A stretch of DNA of 51,826 nt from an uncultured Dysgonomonas sp. (GTDB taxonomy: Bacteria > Bacteroidota > Bacteroidia > Bacteroidales > Dysgonomonadaceae). A program made the translations under genes and the position numbers. Numbering within the stretch: the stretch's first letter is position 1; each line of letters starts with the position of its first letter. Below the pieces are notes generated by a model. The model was given only the letters and a program-made list of their open reading frames with translations, did no database searches and was not told the origin of the DNA. Of this stretch, positions 44,246-51,826 are shown piece by piece. The stretch is from NCBI GenBank assembly GCA_945273835.1, contig CALYPL010000014.1, positions 1-51,826 on the forward strand, given 5' to 3'.

Positions 44246-45463
44246 ATGAAGAAACTTTTTTTAGATATATTCTACGTTTGGATTAACGAACTTAAAATCG
44301 TTGTTAAGGATAAAGCCGTTATTCTTGTTTTCTTCCTTGTGCCACTCACCTACCCTCTGTTATATGGTTTCATTTACAACAATGAAGTGCCACGCAAAGT
44401 AACTATGGTTGCCGTAGACGACTCTCATTCATCGTTAGGTCGTGAATTTGTTCGCAATGTAGATGGAAGTCCTGATGTGAGGATAGTCGGATACGCCTCT
44501 AACTTTGAAGAAGCTAAAGAAGCCATGAGAAGAAAAGAGGTTCACGGAATCTTATACATACCGTCCGATTTCAGTCGAAATATCAACACCAAAAAACAAA
44601 CTCAGGTAATGGTATACGCTGATATGAGCAATATGCTCTATTACAAGTCCATGCTTTTGAGTTCGACTGAAGTTTCGTTGAAAATGGGTGCTGATATCCG
44701 AATAAATGAGTCTGGCTTTAACAGCCGTGGAGCTGACGAAGCTACTATGCAGCCAGTCAAGGAAGAATGGATTGCATTATTCAACCCACAGAATGGATTC
44801 GCAAGTTTCCTTGTACCTGCTATCCTAATTATGATTGTCCAACAAACATTGTTATTGGGTATTTCTACCCTTGTGGGTACTCACAACGATGAGAAACGAT
44901 TTACAATTGCCTCTCATACGGCGAAAGGTAAATCCGTAAATGCTTTCAAATTAACATTGGGTAAAGCCTTTTGCTACGCCAGTCTCTATATGCTTATTTG
45001 TATCTGGGTGTTCAGAGTAGTTCCATACTTGTTCCATTTACCACAGATAGGCTCACCAATAACCATCGGTGTGTTCTTGATGCCGTTCTTACTATCGGCA
45101 GTATTTTTCTCGATGACCTTATCATATTTTTCATCACAGCGTGAGTTCGCGATGCTATTATTTGTATTTACCAGCTTGCTATTCGTATTCTTGTCGGGTA
45201 TTTCATGGCCTTGGGCTGCAATCCCCGCACCATTGCAAGCAATAGCATACCTTCTTCCGTCAACAGCCGGCATACATGGTTTTGTTAAAATCAATAGCAT
45301 GGGCGTTGGTTTAAGAGAAGTCTGGTTTGAATACGTGGCATTATGGATACAAACAGGTGTTTATTGGATTACGGCTACCTTAATGTACAAATGGTGGATT
45401 CGCAATTACGATCCAAAATACTTAGGACATGTACCTCCTCATGGCGGATCAAAATCCAATTGA
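44246..45463 (+). CDS. ABC-2 type permease, second subunit
   Basis: The 405-residue protein has the same architecture as the preceding gene: an N-terminal helix (KAVILVFFLVPLTYPLLYGFIYNN), a periplasmic domain with VTMVAVDDSHSSLGREFVRN, and C-terminal helices ending SYFSSQREFAMLLFVFTSLLFVFLSG. The two proteins are paralogues and probably dimerise. It begins 18 bp after the first permease. A strong terminator follows 76 bp after the stop. Specificity may be fatty acids, drugs or lipids; this is open. Confidence 0.92.
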   Translation: MKKLFLDIFYVWINELKIVVKDKAVILVFFLVPLTYPLLYGFIYNNEVPRKVTMVAVDDSHSSLGREFVRNVDGSPDVRIVGYASNFEEAKEAMRRKEVHGILYIPSDFSRNINTKKQTQVMVYADMSNMLYYKSMLLSSTEVSLKMGADIRINESGFNSRGADEATMQPVKEEWIALFNPQNGFASFLVPAILIMIVQQTLLLGISTLVGTHNDEKRFTIASHTAKGKSVNAFKLTLGKAFCYASLYMLICIWVFRVVPYLFHLPQIGSPITIGVFLMPFLLSAVFFSMTLSYFSSQREFAMLLFVFTSLLFVFLSGISWPWAAIPAPLQAIAYLLPSTAGIHGFVKINSMGVGLREVWFEYVALWIQTGVYWITATLMYKWWIRNYDPKYLGHVPPHGGSKSN

Positions 45464-45538
45464 GAAAACTAACTTTAAGCCCTTATTTTCAGATTCAGAT
45501 AAAGAATTAATATAAGTGGCAAACAGTATAAAATAGAG

Positions 45539-45573
45539 AACGAAAGAGTAGCCTAACCTACCCTTTCGTTTTT
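45539..45573 (+). terminator. Terminator of the TolC-HlyD-permease operon
   Basis: AACGAAAGAGTAG (45539-45551) pairs with CTACCCTTTCGTT (45558-45570) over 13 bp with one A-C mismatch and a 6-nt loop; a run of five T follows. Confidence 0.85.
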
Positions 45574-45671
45574 GTTTTATATATCTTATTTACACTTAAT
45601 CAATGATTGTAGTGTATATTTCTTCAAAACCTGATTTTATAGATTAATTTCGTTCGAAATTGAAGTTATTA

Positions 45672-45679
45672 TAACTTTG
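45672..45679 (+). promoter_or_regulatory. Candidate -7 box of the CYTH gene
   Basis: TAACTTTG matches TAnnTTTG exactly, 55 bp before the ATG at 45735. Confidence 0.45.
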
Positions 45680-45734
45680 CCTGTATTAAGCATATTGGAT
45701 TTGGCTGTCTGAAACAAAAAAATATTAAAGTGTC

Positions 45735-46202
45735 ATGGCTCAAGAGATTGAAAGAAAATATTTGGTGAATGGCGAATTTAAGTCGCTTGCTTATGCTAAA
45801 TCACACATCGTTCAAGGCTACATCAGTTCGATTCCCGAACGGACTGTAAGAATTCGTATCAGAGATGATAAAGGATATATTACTATAAAAGGGATGAGCA
45901 GTAAAGATGGTTTATCACGCTATGAATGGGAAAAAGAAATTTCAAAAGAAGAAGCTCTTGAGTTGATTGGATTGTGCGAACCGGGCGTAATTGATAAGGT
46001 ACGTTATCTGGTTAAAGCAGGAAAGCACACTTACGAAGTGGATGTTTTTGGGGGCGATAACAAAGGACTGATTATTGCCGAAATTGAACTTGCCTCGGAA
46101 GACGAGTACTTTGAAAAACCTGATTGGTTGGGTAAAGAGGTTACAGGGGATTTGCGCTATTATAATGCTTGGCTATCTAAAAATCCGTACAAAAAGAGGT
46201 AA
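45735..46202 (+). CDS. CYTH-domain protein (triphosphate tunnel metalloenzyme)
   Basis: The 155-residue protein starts with the signature ExExK in MAQEIERKYLVNGEF (Glu4, Glu6, Lys8). Charged strands line the tunnel: RTVRIRIRDDKGYITIKG, YEWEKEIS, KVRYLVKAGKHTYEVDVFGG and IIAEIELASEDEYFEKPDWLGKEVT. Members hydrolyse inorganic tripolyphosphate or thiamine triphosphate, or act as class IV adenylate cyclases; the choice is not visible here. It is convergent with clpC and monocistronic. Confidence 0.93.
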   Translation: MAQEIERKYLVNGEFKSLAYAKSHIVQGYISSIPERTVRIRIRDDKGYITIKGMSSKDGLSRYEWEKEISKEEALELIGLCEPGVIDKVRYLVKAGKHTYEVDVFGGDNKGLIIAEIELASEDEYFEKPDWLGKEVTGDLRYYNAWLSKNPYKKR

Positions 46203-46239
46203 GTGAATTTTAATGCTATCATCGTATTGTACTTTTCGA

Positions 46240-46279
46240 CAATAAAAAAGCAGTGAAGCTAAATTTATACTTCACTGCT
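46240..46279 (-). terminator. Terminator of clpC
   Basis: On the minus strand AGCAGTGAAG pairs with CTTCACTGCT over 10 bp with an 11-nt loop, followed by TTTTTATTG. It lies 21 bp after the clpC stop and may also serve the converging CYTH gene. Confidence 0.8.
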
Positions 46280-46300
46280 CGTTATTGGATATTGATACTA

Positions 46301-48811
46301 TTATTTAATATTGATCAATAATTTATCGTTTGCTTTATCAACATCGAAAGTCAACGTGTCTCCGGGTTTTACTTTACCTGATAAGATGACTTCAGATATT
46401 TCGTCCTCGACATAAGTCTGTATCGCTCTTTTTAATGGACGTGCTCCGAACTGTATATCGTAACCTCTTTCAGCCAAGAATGTTTTAGCGGCTTTATTGA
46501 GTTTTACTTTATACCCAAGTTCTTCAATACGCTTGTAGAAGTACTTCAATTCTATATCTATAATCTTTTCGATAGAATCTTTTTCTAACTGATCGAAGAT
46601 GATTATATCGTCAACCCTGTTTAAAAATTCGGGAGAAAAAGTTTTATTCAATGCTTTTTGTAATACTCCTCTTGAATAATCTTTTCCTGAAGCTGCATCG
46701 GTGTTGAAGCCGATACCACGTCCGAAGTCTTTTAATTGGCGTGTACCTACGTTAGATGTCATTATCAGAATTGTATTCTTGAAGTCGATCTTCCGTCCGA
46801 GACTGTCTGTGAGATGCCCTTCATCCATGACTTGCAAAAGCAGGTTGAACACATCGGGGTGCGCTTTCTCGATTTCGTCAAGTAGTATGACTGAATATGG
46901 TTTGCGGCGCACTTTCTCAGTCATCAGACCGCCTTCTTCATAGCCTACATATCCTGGAGGCGCTCCTACTAAGCGCGATACATTGAATTTCTCCATGTAT
47001 TCACTCATATCTATCCGGATAAGTGCATCTGCCGAGTCGAACAATTCTTCGGCTATTTTTTTTGCCAAATGGGTTTTACCAACTCCGGTTGGTCCTAAGA
47101 ACATAAATGTTCCGATGGGATGGTTCGGATCTTTCAAACCGATACGGTTCCGTTGAATGGCTTTGACAATCTTGGTAATCGCTTCGTCTTGTCCTATAAC
47201 TAACGATTTCAGATTATCTTTCATTCCCACGAGTTTTATTCCCTCAGCTTTACCAATTCGTTGAACGGGGATACCCGACATCATAGAAACAACTTCGGCA
47301 ACTTTTTCTTCGTCCACCGTTTCAGGATTCTCTTTCAGATTGTTAGTCCAACGAGCGTTTTCTTCATCCAATTTAGTTAAGAGCTGACGTTGTGTATCTC
47401 TGAAACTTGCAGCCAATTCGTATTTCTGGGCTTTTACTGCTTCTGTTTTTTTATCAACAACTTCTTTTAGCTGTGCTTCCAGATTTTCGATTGCTTTAGG
47501 CACTTTCAAGTTAGCAATATGCATACGTGATCCTGCTTCATCTAAAGCATCTATTGCTTTATCCGGAAAATTACGGTCAGTAATATATCTGTCAGCAAGT
47601 TTAACGCACGCTTCTAAAGCTCCGTCTGTATATTTTACATTGTGATGTTCTTCGTACCGTTCTTTGATATTATGCAATATCTGAAGTGTTTCTTCGGCTG
47701 TGGTGGGTTCTACCATCACTTTTTGGAATCGACGTTCTAAAGCTCCGTCTTTTTCGATATTCTTCCGAAATTCTTCTAATGTTGTTGCACCGATACATTG
47801 TATTTCTCCTCTTGCCAACGCAGGTTTCAACATATTGGCAGCATCAAGCGATCCTGTTGCGCCTCCTGCACCCACAATTGTATGTATCTCGTCAATGAAG
47901 AGTATAATATTCGGATTTTTAGACAATTCGTTGAGTATTGCTTTGATACGTTCTTCAAATTGTCCACGGTATTTGGTTCCTGCTACTACTGAAGCCATAT
48001 CAAGTGCAATCACACGTTTATCAAACAATACGCGTGATACTTTCTTTTCAACAATTCGTTTGGCTAATCCTTCTACTATGGCGGATTTCCCAACTCCGGG
48101 TTCTCCTATCAGTATCGGATTGTTTTTCTTCCTACGGCTTAGTATCTGTGCCAAACGTTCTATTTCTTTTTCACGTCCGATGATAGGGTCTAATTTGTTT
48201 TCTAAAGCGGCATGAGTCATATCCGTACCAAAATTGTCTAATACGGGAGTATCTGTTGCCTGGCGCTGTCGTGTGCCAACATCCGCTTTGTTATCGTCTG
48301 TCATTTCGTCATCGTCATCATCTTCAGTGAAATCAGCCCCCATTTTGGGTGAATCCGCATCCAACTTTTTTTGAATTTCATTCACACTTTTGATGTAAGT
48401 GAATGCTCCGCTATAATTGAGATTATATTTTTCTAATAACATAGCTCCAATATTGTTATGGTCTTTTAATATCGCCAACAAAATATGTTCGACATCGGTT
48501 TCTTCACTTTTCGTAAGACGAGCTTCCAAAATACTCATCTTAAGTATTTTTTCGGTGTTCTTATTAAGCACTATTTCGCTGTTGGGATAAACATCTTCTT
48601 GCTGAACCAATATATTGGAGTCTAAATCGGCTTTCAATTCTTCTAAGACAATCCCGAAATCAATTAACGTTTGTACGGCAAGCCCCTCTCCATTACGGAT
48701 AATACCAAGCATCAGATGCTCTGGTGTTAAATAGTTACTCTGAAGACGTCCGGCTTCCTCACGGCTATAAGCCATGATCTTACGAACTTGTTGTGTAAAG
48801 TTATTTTCCAT
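46301..48811 (-). CDS. clpC: ClpC-type AAA+ unfoldase of ATP-dependent Clp protease
   Basis: The 836-residue protein has two Clp_N repeats (residues ~5-145), first AAA+ domain with Walker A GEPGVGKSAIVEGLA, a middle coiled-coil/UVR segment (VKAQKYELAASFRDTQRQLL, ~420-450), second AAA+ domain with GPTGVGKTHLAKKIAEEL and Walker B LLDEIEKA, and a C-terminal D2-small domain. An IGF tripeptide in GRGIGFN, for ClpP docking, is present. It unfolds proteins for ClpP and acts in protein quality control and stress. No clpP is adjacent. A GAGG-type Shine-Dalgarno precedes the start. Confidence 0.95.
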   Translation of the reverse strand: MENNFTQQVRKIMAYSREEAGRLQSNYLTPEHLMLGIIRNGEGLAVQTLIDFGIVLEELKADLDSNILVQQEDVYPNSEIVLNKNTEKILKMSILEARLTKSEETDVEHILLAILKDHNNIGAMLLEKYNLNYSGAFTYIKSVNEIQKKLDADSPKMGADFTEDDDDDEMTDDNKADVGTRQRQATDTPVLDNFGTDMTHAALENKLDPIIGREKEIERLAQILSRRKKNNPILIGEPGVGKSAIVEGLAKRIVEKKVSRVLFDKRVIALDMASVVAGTKYRGQFEERIKAILNELSKNPNIILFIDEIHTIVGAGGATGSLDAANMLKPALARGEIQCIGATTLEEFRKNIEKDGALERRFQKVMVEPTTAEETLQILHNIKERYEEHHNVKYTDGALEACVKLADRYITDRNFPDKAIDALDEAGSRMHIANLKVPKAIENLEAQLKEVVDKKTEAVKAQKYELAASFRDTQRQLLTKLDEENARWTNNLKENPETVDEEKVAEVVSMMSGIPVQRIGKAEGIKLVGMKDNLKSLVIGQDEAITKIVKAIQRNRIGLKDPNHPIGTFMFLGPTGVGKTHLAKKIAEELFDSADALIRIDMSEYMEKFNVSRLVGAPPGYVGYEEGGLMTEKVRRKPYSVILLDEIEKAHPDVFNLLLQVMDEGHLTDSLGRKIDFKNTILIMTSNVGTRQLKDFGRGIGFNTDAASGKDYSRGVLQKALNKTFSPEFLNRVDDIIIFDQLEKDSIEKIIDIELKYFYKRIEELGYKVKLNKAAKTFLAERGYDIQFGARPLKRAIQTYVEDEISEVILSGKVKPGDTLTFDVDKANDKLLINIK

Positions 48812-49234
48812 ATTTACGTCCTCTATTTTCTAAGATATACATCATTATTGTAAATATGCTTCTATGTTGAAGTCATATATTATATTTATCAGTTATACTT
48901 TCATATAACTTTTACAATATAACTTAAACAAAAATAATGCCAAGATGGTTTATTCTTTATTTTTATACATGCATGCTCTTAATTTGGCCGGTGCTGTATT
49001 GTTATGCAATTTTTTATACTCATTCTATTTTAATATTGAATGCAAAATAGTGCGGTTTATCTTTTTTTCCAAGTTTTTCTCACAGATAATAAACTAATTA
49101 AAAAAAATTAATTTTTATTAGAACATCTACGTGAACTGTAAAACCATGTTGCCGCAAAATTTTGAAATTAACCTTTTTGTTTTCGTTGGATGCTACTGAT
49201 AATATAGTTTAATGCTCCTTATACAGGGTGCGGT
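48812..49234. other. AT-rich intergenic region between clpC and spmAB
   Basis: The 423 bases must contain the clpC promoter and the end of the spmAB unit, but no exact -7 box or terminator is visible. A 12-base repeat GTGCGGTTTATC occurs at 49050-49061 and again at 49228-49239, the latter overlapping the spmAB stop. A 37-codon rightward frame (48937-49050, MPRWFILYFYTCMLLIWPVL) could be a small membrane peptide, but support is poor. Confidence 0.4.
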
Positions 49235-50467
49235 TTATCCGAAAAAGAGGTAAGCAAGCAAAACTGAAGCAATCATACCGACTAAGTCGGCAATCAGGGA
49301 ATACGAAAGGACATAGCGTATATTTTTAATCGAAACTGCACCGAAGTAGAGTGCTATTACATAGAATGTTGTATCAGTTGTTCCCTGTACGATACAGCTT
49401 AAGCGTCCGGCGAGAGAATCGGCTCCGAATGTTTGCATAGCATCAATCATCATGCCTCTTGCGCCACTTCCACTCAAAGGCTTCATCAGCATGGTAGGCA
49501 AGGCATCTACCCACATTGTGTCTATTCCACATACTGATATGCAGAACTTTATACCGTCTATGAGATAGTTCATAGCCCCTGACGCACGAAATACACCTAT
49601 CGCCACTAATATAGCTATTAGATAGGGTATTATCTTAACGGCTGTTTTGAAACCGTCTTTGGCTCCGTCTATAAAAGCATCGTAAACATTTATTTTTTTT
49701 CTTAGTCCTGCGATTATAAATCCACAAATCACGCATAGTAAGAGGACGTTGGCGGCTGTTGTTGCGTATGCGGCTACTACTGCCCTGTCCATAGTCATAA
49801 ACAATGCGATAATGCCTATCACAAATGCTAATATTGCCCCGAAAGGTATAAGTATGGCTTTGTTGCACAGACTGATTCGCTGACGTAAAGCAACAAGAAC
49901 GATGGCGGTTATGGTGGAAACTAATGTAGATAACAGGATGGGAACAAATACGTCGGCAGGAGCGGCTGCTCCGAGTTGGGACCTATACATAAGTATTGTT
50001 ACCGGTATGAGCGTCAGACCTGATGCGTTAATTACCAAAAACATTATCATCGAGTTGCTGGCGGTATCTTTATTGGGGTTCAACTCCTGCAACTCGTTCA
50101 TTACATTTAGTCCTATCGGGGTGGCGGCATTATCTAATCCGAGCAGGTTGGCTGAGAAATTCATAAACATCCGACCTATTACCGGGTGATTTTTGGGTAT
50201 CTCAGGAAATAATCGCCCGAAAACGGGTGCAGCTATTCGAGCAAAAGCATTTATAACGCCTCCTTGTTCTCCGATGCGCATAATTCCTAACCAAAGGGAA
50301 AGCACGCCTGTGAGACCTATAGAAATTTCAAATCCGTTACGCGCAGATGTGAATGTAGCATTTATTATATCTGTAAATACTTGTGTATCGCCAAGTATCA
50401 GCAATTTGGCTAAAGCAACAATTAGGGTAATCAGAAAAAATGCGATCCAAATATAATTGAGTGCCAT
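49235..50467 (-). CDS. Fused SpmA-SpmB nucleoside-recognition (gate) domain membrane protein
   Basis: The 410-residue protein joins the two halves known as SpmA and SpmB in Bacillus. The first gate domain spans about residues 40-200 (LTGVLSLWLGIMRIGEQGGVINAFARIAAPVF, then FMNFSANLLGLDNAATPIGL) and the second about 260-400 (DGFKTAVKIIPYLIAILVAIGVFRASGAM, then PLSGSGARGMMIDAMQTFG and VQGTTDTTFYVIALYFGAV). Ten or so membrane helices are present. In Bacillus these proteins affect spore core dehydration, but the fused form occurs in non-sporing Bacteroidota, so its function here is unknown. Transport of a small solute is plausible. It starts 3 bp after the C26/M19 gene ends. Confidence 0.9.
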   Translation of the reverse strand: MALNYIWIAFFLITLIVALAKLLILGDTQVFTDIINATFTSARNGFEISIGLTGVLSLWLGIMRIGEQGGVINAFARIAAPVFGRLFPEIPKNHPVIGRMFMNFSANLLGLDNAATPIGLNVMNELQELNPNKDTASNSMIMFLVINASGLTLIPVTILMYRSQLGAAAPADVFVPILLSTLVSTITAIVLVALRQRISLCNKAILIPFGAILAFVIGIIALFMTMDRAVVAAYATTAANVLLLCVICGFIIAGLRKKINVYDAFIDGAKDGFKTAVKIIPYLIAILVAIGVFRASGAMNYLIDGIKFCISVCGIDTMWVDALPTMLMKPLSGSGARGMMIDAMQTFGADSLAGRLSCIVQGTTDTTFYVIALYFGAVSIKNIRYVLSYSLIADLVGMIASVLLAYLFFG

Positions 50468-50470
50468 CGG

Positions 50471-51826
50471 TTATGATTGTTGTTGCTGAATCTGATTTAT
50501 CGCTCTACGTATATTTCCGCCCCAGATGGCTGCAATTTGTTTTTCATCATATCCTCGACGAATCAACTCGACTGTTATATTTATCAACTCGTTGGCGCTA
50601 CGACATCCTTCGATGCCTCCGCCTCCATCGAAATCTGACCCGATCCCAACGCATTCTATTCCTCCTACACGGATTATATGTTCTATATGGTCAACTGCAT
50701 CCATCAATGTTGCATTGCGTCCTTTCATCAAAAAGCCATCGTATAAACAGACCTGAACGACTCCGCCTTTAGCCGATAAAGCGCGTATCTGATCGTCGGT
50801 GAGATTTCGGGGATGATCGCATATTGCTCTTGCTGATGAATGGGATGCTATTACAGGTACTGTGCTTAGTTCCAACACATCGTAGAAGGTTGATTCTGCT
50901 GCATGTGACAAATCGACTACTATACCAAGTTGGTTCATACGTCTGACCACTTCTTTGCCAAATTCGCTTAATCCTGAGTACAGGGGTTCTCCTACGGCTG
51001 AATCGCAAATGGCATTTGCTCCGTTATGACATAATGTGATATAGGTTACGCCCATACGTTTAAAAAAATCCAACTTATTCAGATCGCCTTGTAATGCATG
51101 CCCATTTTCTATTCCGAGAAAAATAGCTTTTCGACCTTCTCTTTTCAGATTTTCGGCTTCCTTAAATGTTCGTGCCTGACCTACGTATGCTTTATTATGT
51201 TCTATTTGCTTCTGCATTTGCGTTAACAATTCATAGGCATAGTCGGTGGCTTTTTCTGCCGGATATTTCTGCGGAATGTAAGCTACAACAAATACTGAAT
51301 CTAATTTACCTTCGTACATTTTTACTAAATCGACACATGCTACGGGATCTCGTTTACCTATATCGACGGTATGTTCTTCGAAAAGCATGGGGGTATCGCA
51401 ATGTGAATCGACTGAAAGGTGTTTTTGATGTATTTTTTTTGCCTTACTGAATAGCGATGCTTCGTACACGAGGCGACTAAAGAATTGTTGCATTTGTTTG
51501 TTATCACCTTCTGTTGCCATATTTTCGGGGTGCCATTGCACACCAAGCATTCTATAAAGCGGAAATGCTTCAATAGCTTCTGTAATGCCGTCCGATGCGG
51601 TTGCCGTTACTCTGAATCCGGGAGCTATTTCTTTTAATGCCTGATGATGTCGTGAGTTTACTCCGGTTTCGCCACATCCTATTATTTCCGATATGATTGA
51701 TGGCTTTTCTATTTCAACTCCATGTGCAGGCTTCTCTTTGTCGGTTAGTACGCTATGTCTAATCGTATTTGTATGATATTGTGATGGAATATCCTGCCAT
51801 AAACTTCCACCAAAAGCAACATTCAT
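50471..51826 (-). CDS. Class I glutamine amidotransferase (C26) / M19 dipeptidase fusion, 5' end outside window
   Basis: The 451 visible residues begin inside a PuuD-like peptidase C26 domain (MNVAFGGSLWQDIP, with the catalytic His in GVQWHPENM); the first Met here is internal, since the family has the catalytic Cys upstream, beyond the right edge. Residues ~140-450 form an M19 membrane-dipeptidase/renal-dipeptidase domain with zinc ligands in VDSHCDTP, FLGIENGHA and PVIASHSSARAI and VDLSHAAE nearby. The fusion suggests coupled hydrolysis of a gamma-glutamyl or amide bond and a dipeptide. It overlaps no gene but lies 3 bp before spmAB, so the two form an operon. Confidence 0.9.
   Translation of the reverse strand: MNVAFGGSLWQDIPSQYHTNTIRHSVLTDKEKPAHGVEIEKPSIISEIIGCGETGVNSRHHQALKEIAPGFRVTATASDGITEAIEAFPLYRMLGVQWHPENMATEGDNKQMQQFFSRLVYEASLFSKAKKIHQKHLSVDSHCDTPMLFEEHTVDIGKRDPVACVDLVKMYEGKLDSVFVVAYIPQKYPAEKATDYAYELLTQMQKQIEHNKAYVGQARTFKEAENLKREGRKAIFLGIENGHALQGDLNKLDFFKRMGVTYITLCHNGANAICDSAVGEPLYSGLSEFGKEVVRRMNQLGIVVDLSHAAESTFYDVLELSTVPVIASHSSARAICDHPRNLTDDQIRALSAKGGVVQVCLYDGFLMKGRNATLMDAVDHIEHIIRVGGIECVGIGSDFDGGGGIEGCRSANELINITVELIRRGYDEKQIAAIWGGNIRRAINQIQQQQS

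Noticed and set aside
48937-49050. A 37-residue hydrophobic small protein
   Set aside because: No promoter, no conserved start context and no known family; it is recorded only inside the intergenic entry.

Overview
The window looks like chromosomal DNA from a member of the Bacteroidota, most probably an anaerobic or microaerophilic Bacteroidales relative such as Dysgonomonas. This rests on several things: low GC, many upstream boxes matching the Bacteroidota -7 element TAnnTTTG rather than a sigma70 -10, start codons mostly without Shine-Dalgarno sequences, a fused NagB/PIG-L protein, a fused SpmA/SpmB protein, a DUF3256 gene, short Crp-like regulators and an oxygen-independent HemN. I saw no rRNA, tRNA, insertion sequence, CRISPR array or prophage. 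The genus is inference.

Layout. Positions 1-3650 hold a leftward peptide-export cassette: a HlyD-type adaptor, a C39-peptidase ABC exporter, and a small HTH protein that carries a double-glycine leader-type motif and runs off the left edge. Positions 4400-7420 hold MscS, a flavin reductase and two poorly known genes. Positions 7625-10494 hold two NagB-type genes, the first a catalytically degenerate NagB fused to a PIG-L deacetylase and the second a normal deaminase. Positions 10588-15710 hold a FAD amine-oxidase-like protein, an NAD(P)-binding protein, a Crp-like regulator with a cupin, and a divergent hybrid cluster protein (hcp). Positions 15767-21475 hold a leftward RND efflux operon. Next come a lipocalin, a leftward umuD-umuC-TnsA-like nuclease cassette (22455-24904), a DUF421 gene with an apparent frameshift, and fumC.

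Positions 27462-35218 form a leftward redox/detoxification cluster: nitroreductase, EamA exporter, carboxymuconolactone-decarboxylase-like protein, two aldo/keto reductases, an alpha/beta hydrolase, a cupin, an AraC regulator and a RibD-like reductase. The promoters of ribD-like/araC and of the cupin operon share an almost identical, identically spaced composite element, which I read as the AraC binding site. hemN lies upstream. Rightward from 36907 are an unknown membrane protein, a uracil/xanthine permease, an EamA transporter, a DUF3256 protein, then a TolC-HlyD-permease-permease export operon behind a MarR-like palindrome, and a CYTH protein. The right end is leftward: clpC, fused spmAB, and a C26 amidotransferase/M19 dipeptidase fusion cut by the window edge.

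The main points for a second look are the HTH protein with the GG motif beside a GG-cleaving exporter (1-3650), the paired AraC-type promoters (33605-33668 and 35246-35309), the TnsA-like nuclease in a umuDC cassette, the dead NagB domain of the 659-residue fusion, and the DUF421 frameshift.
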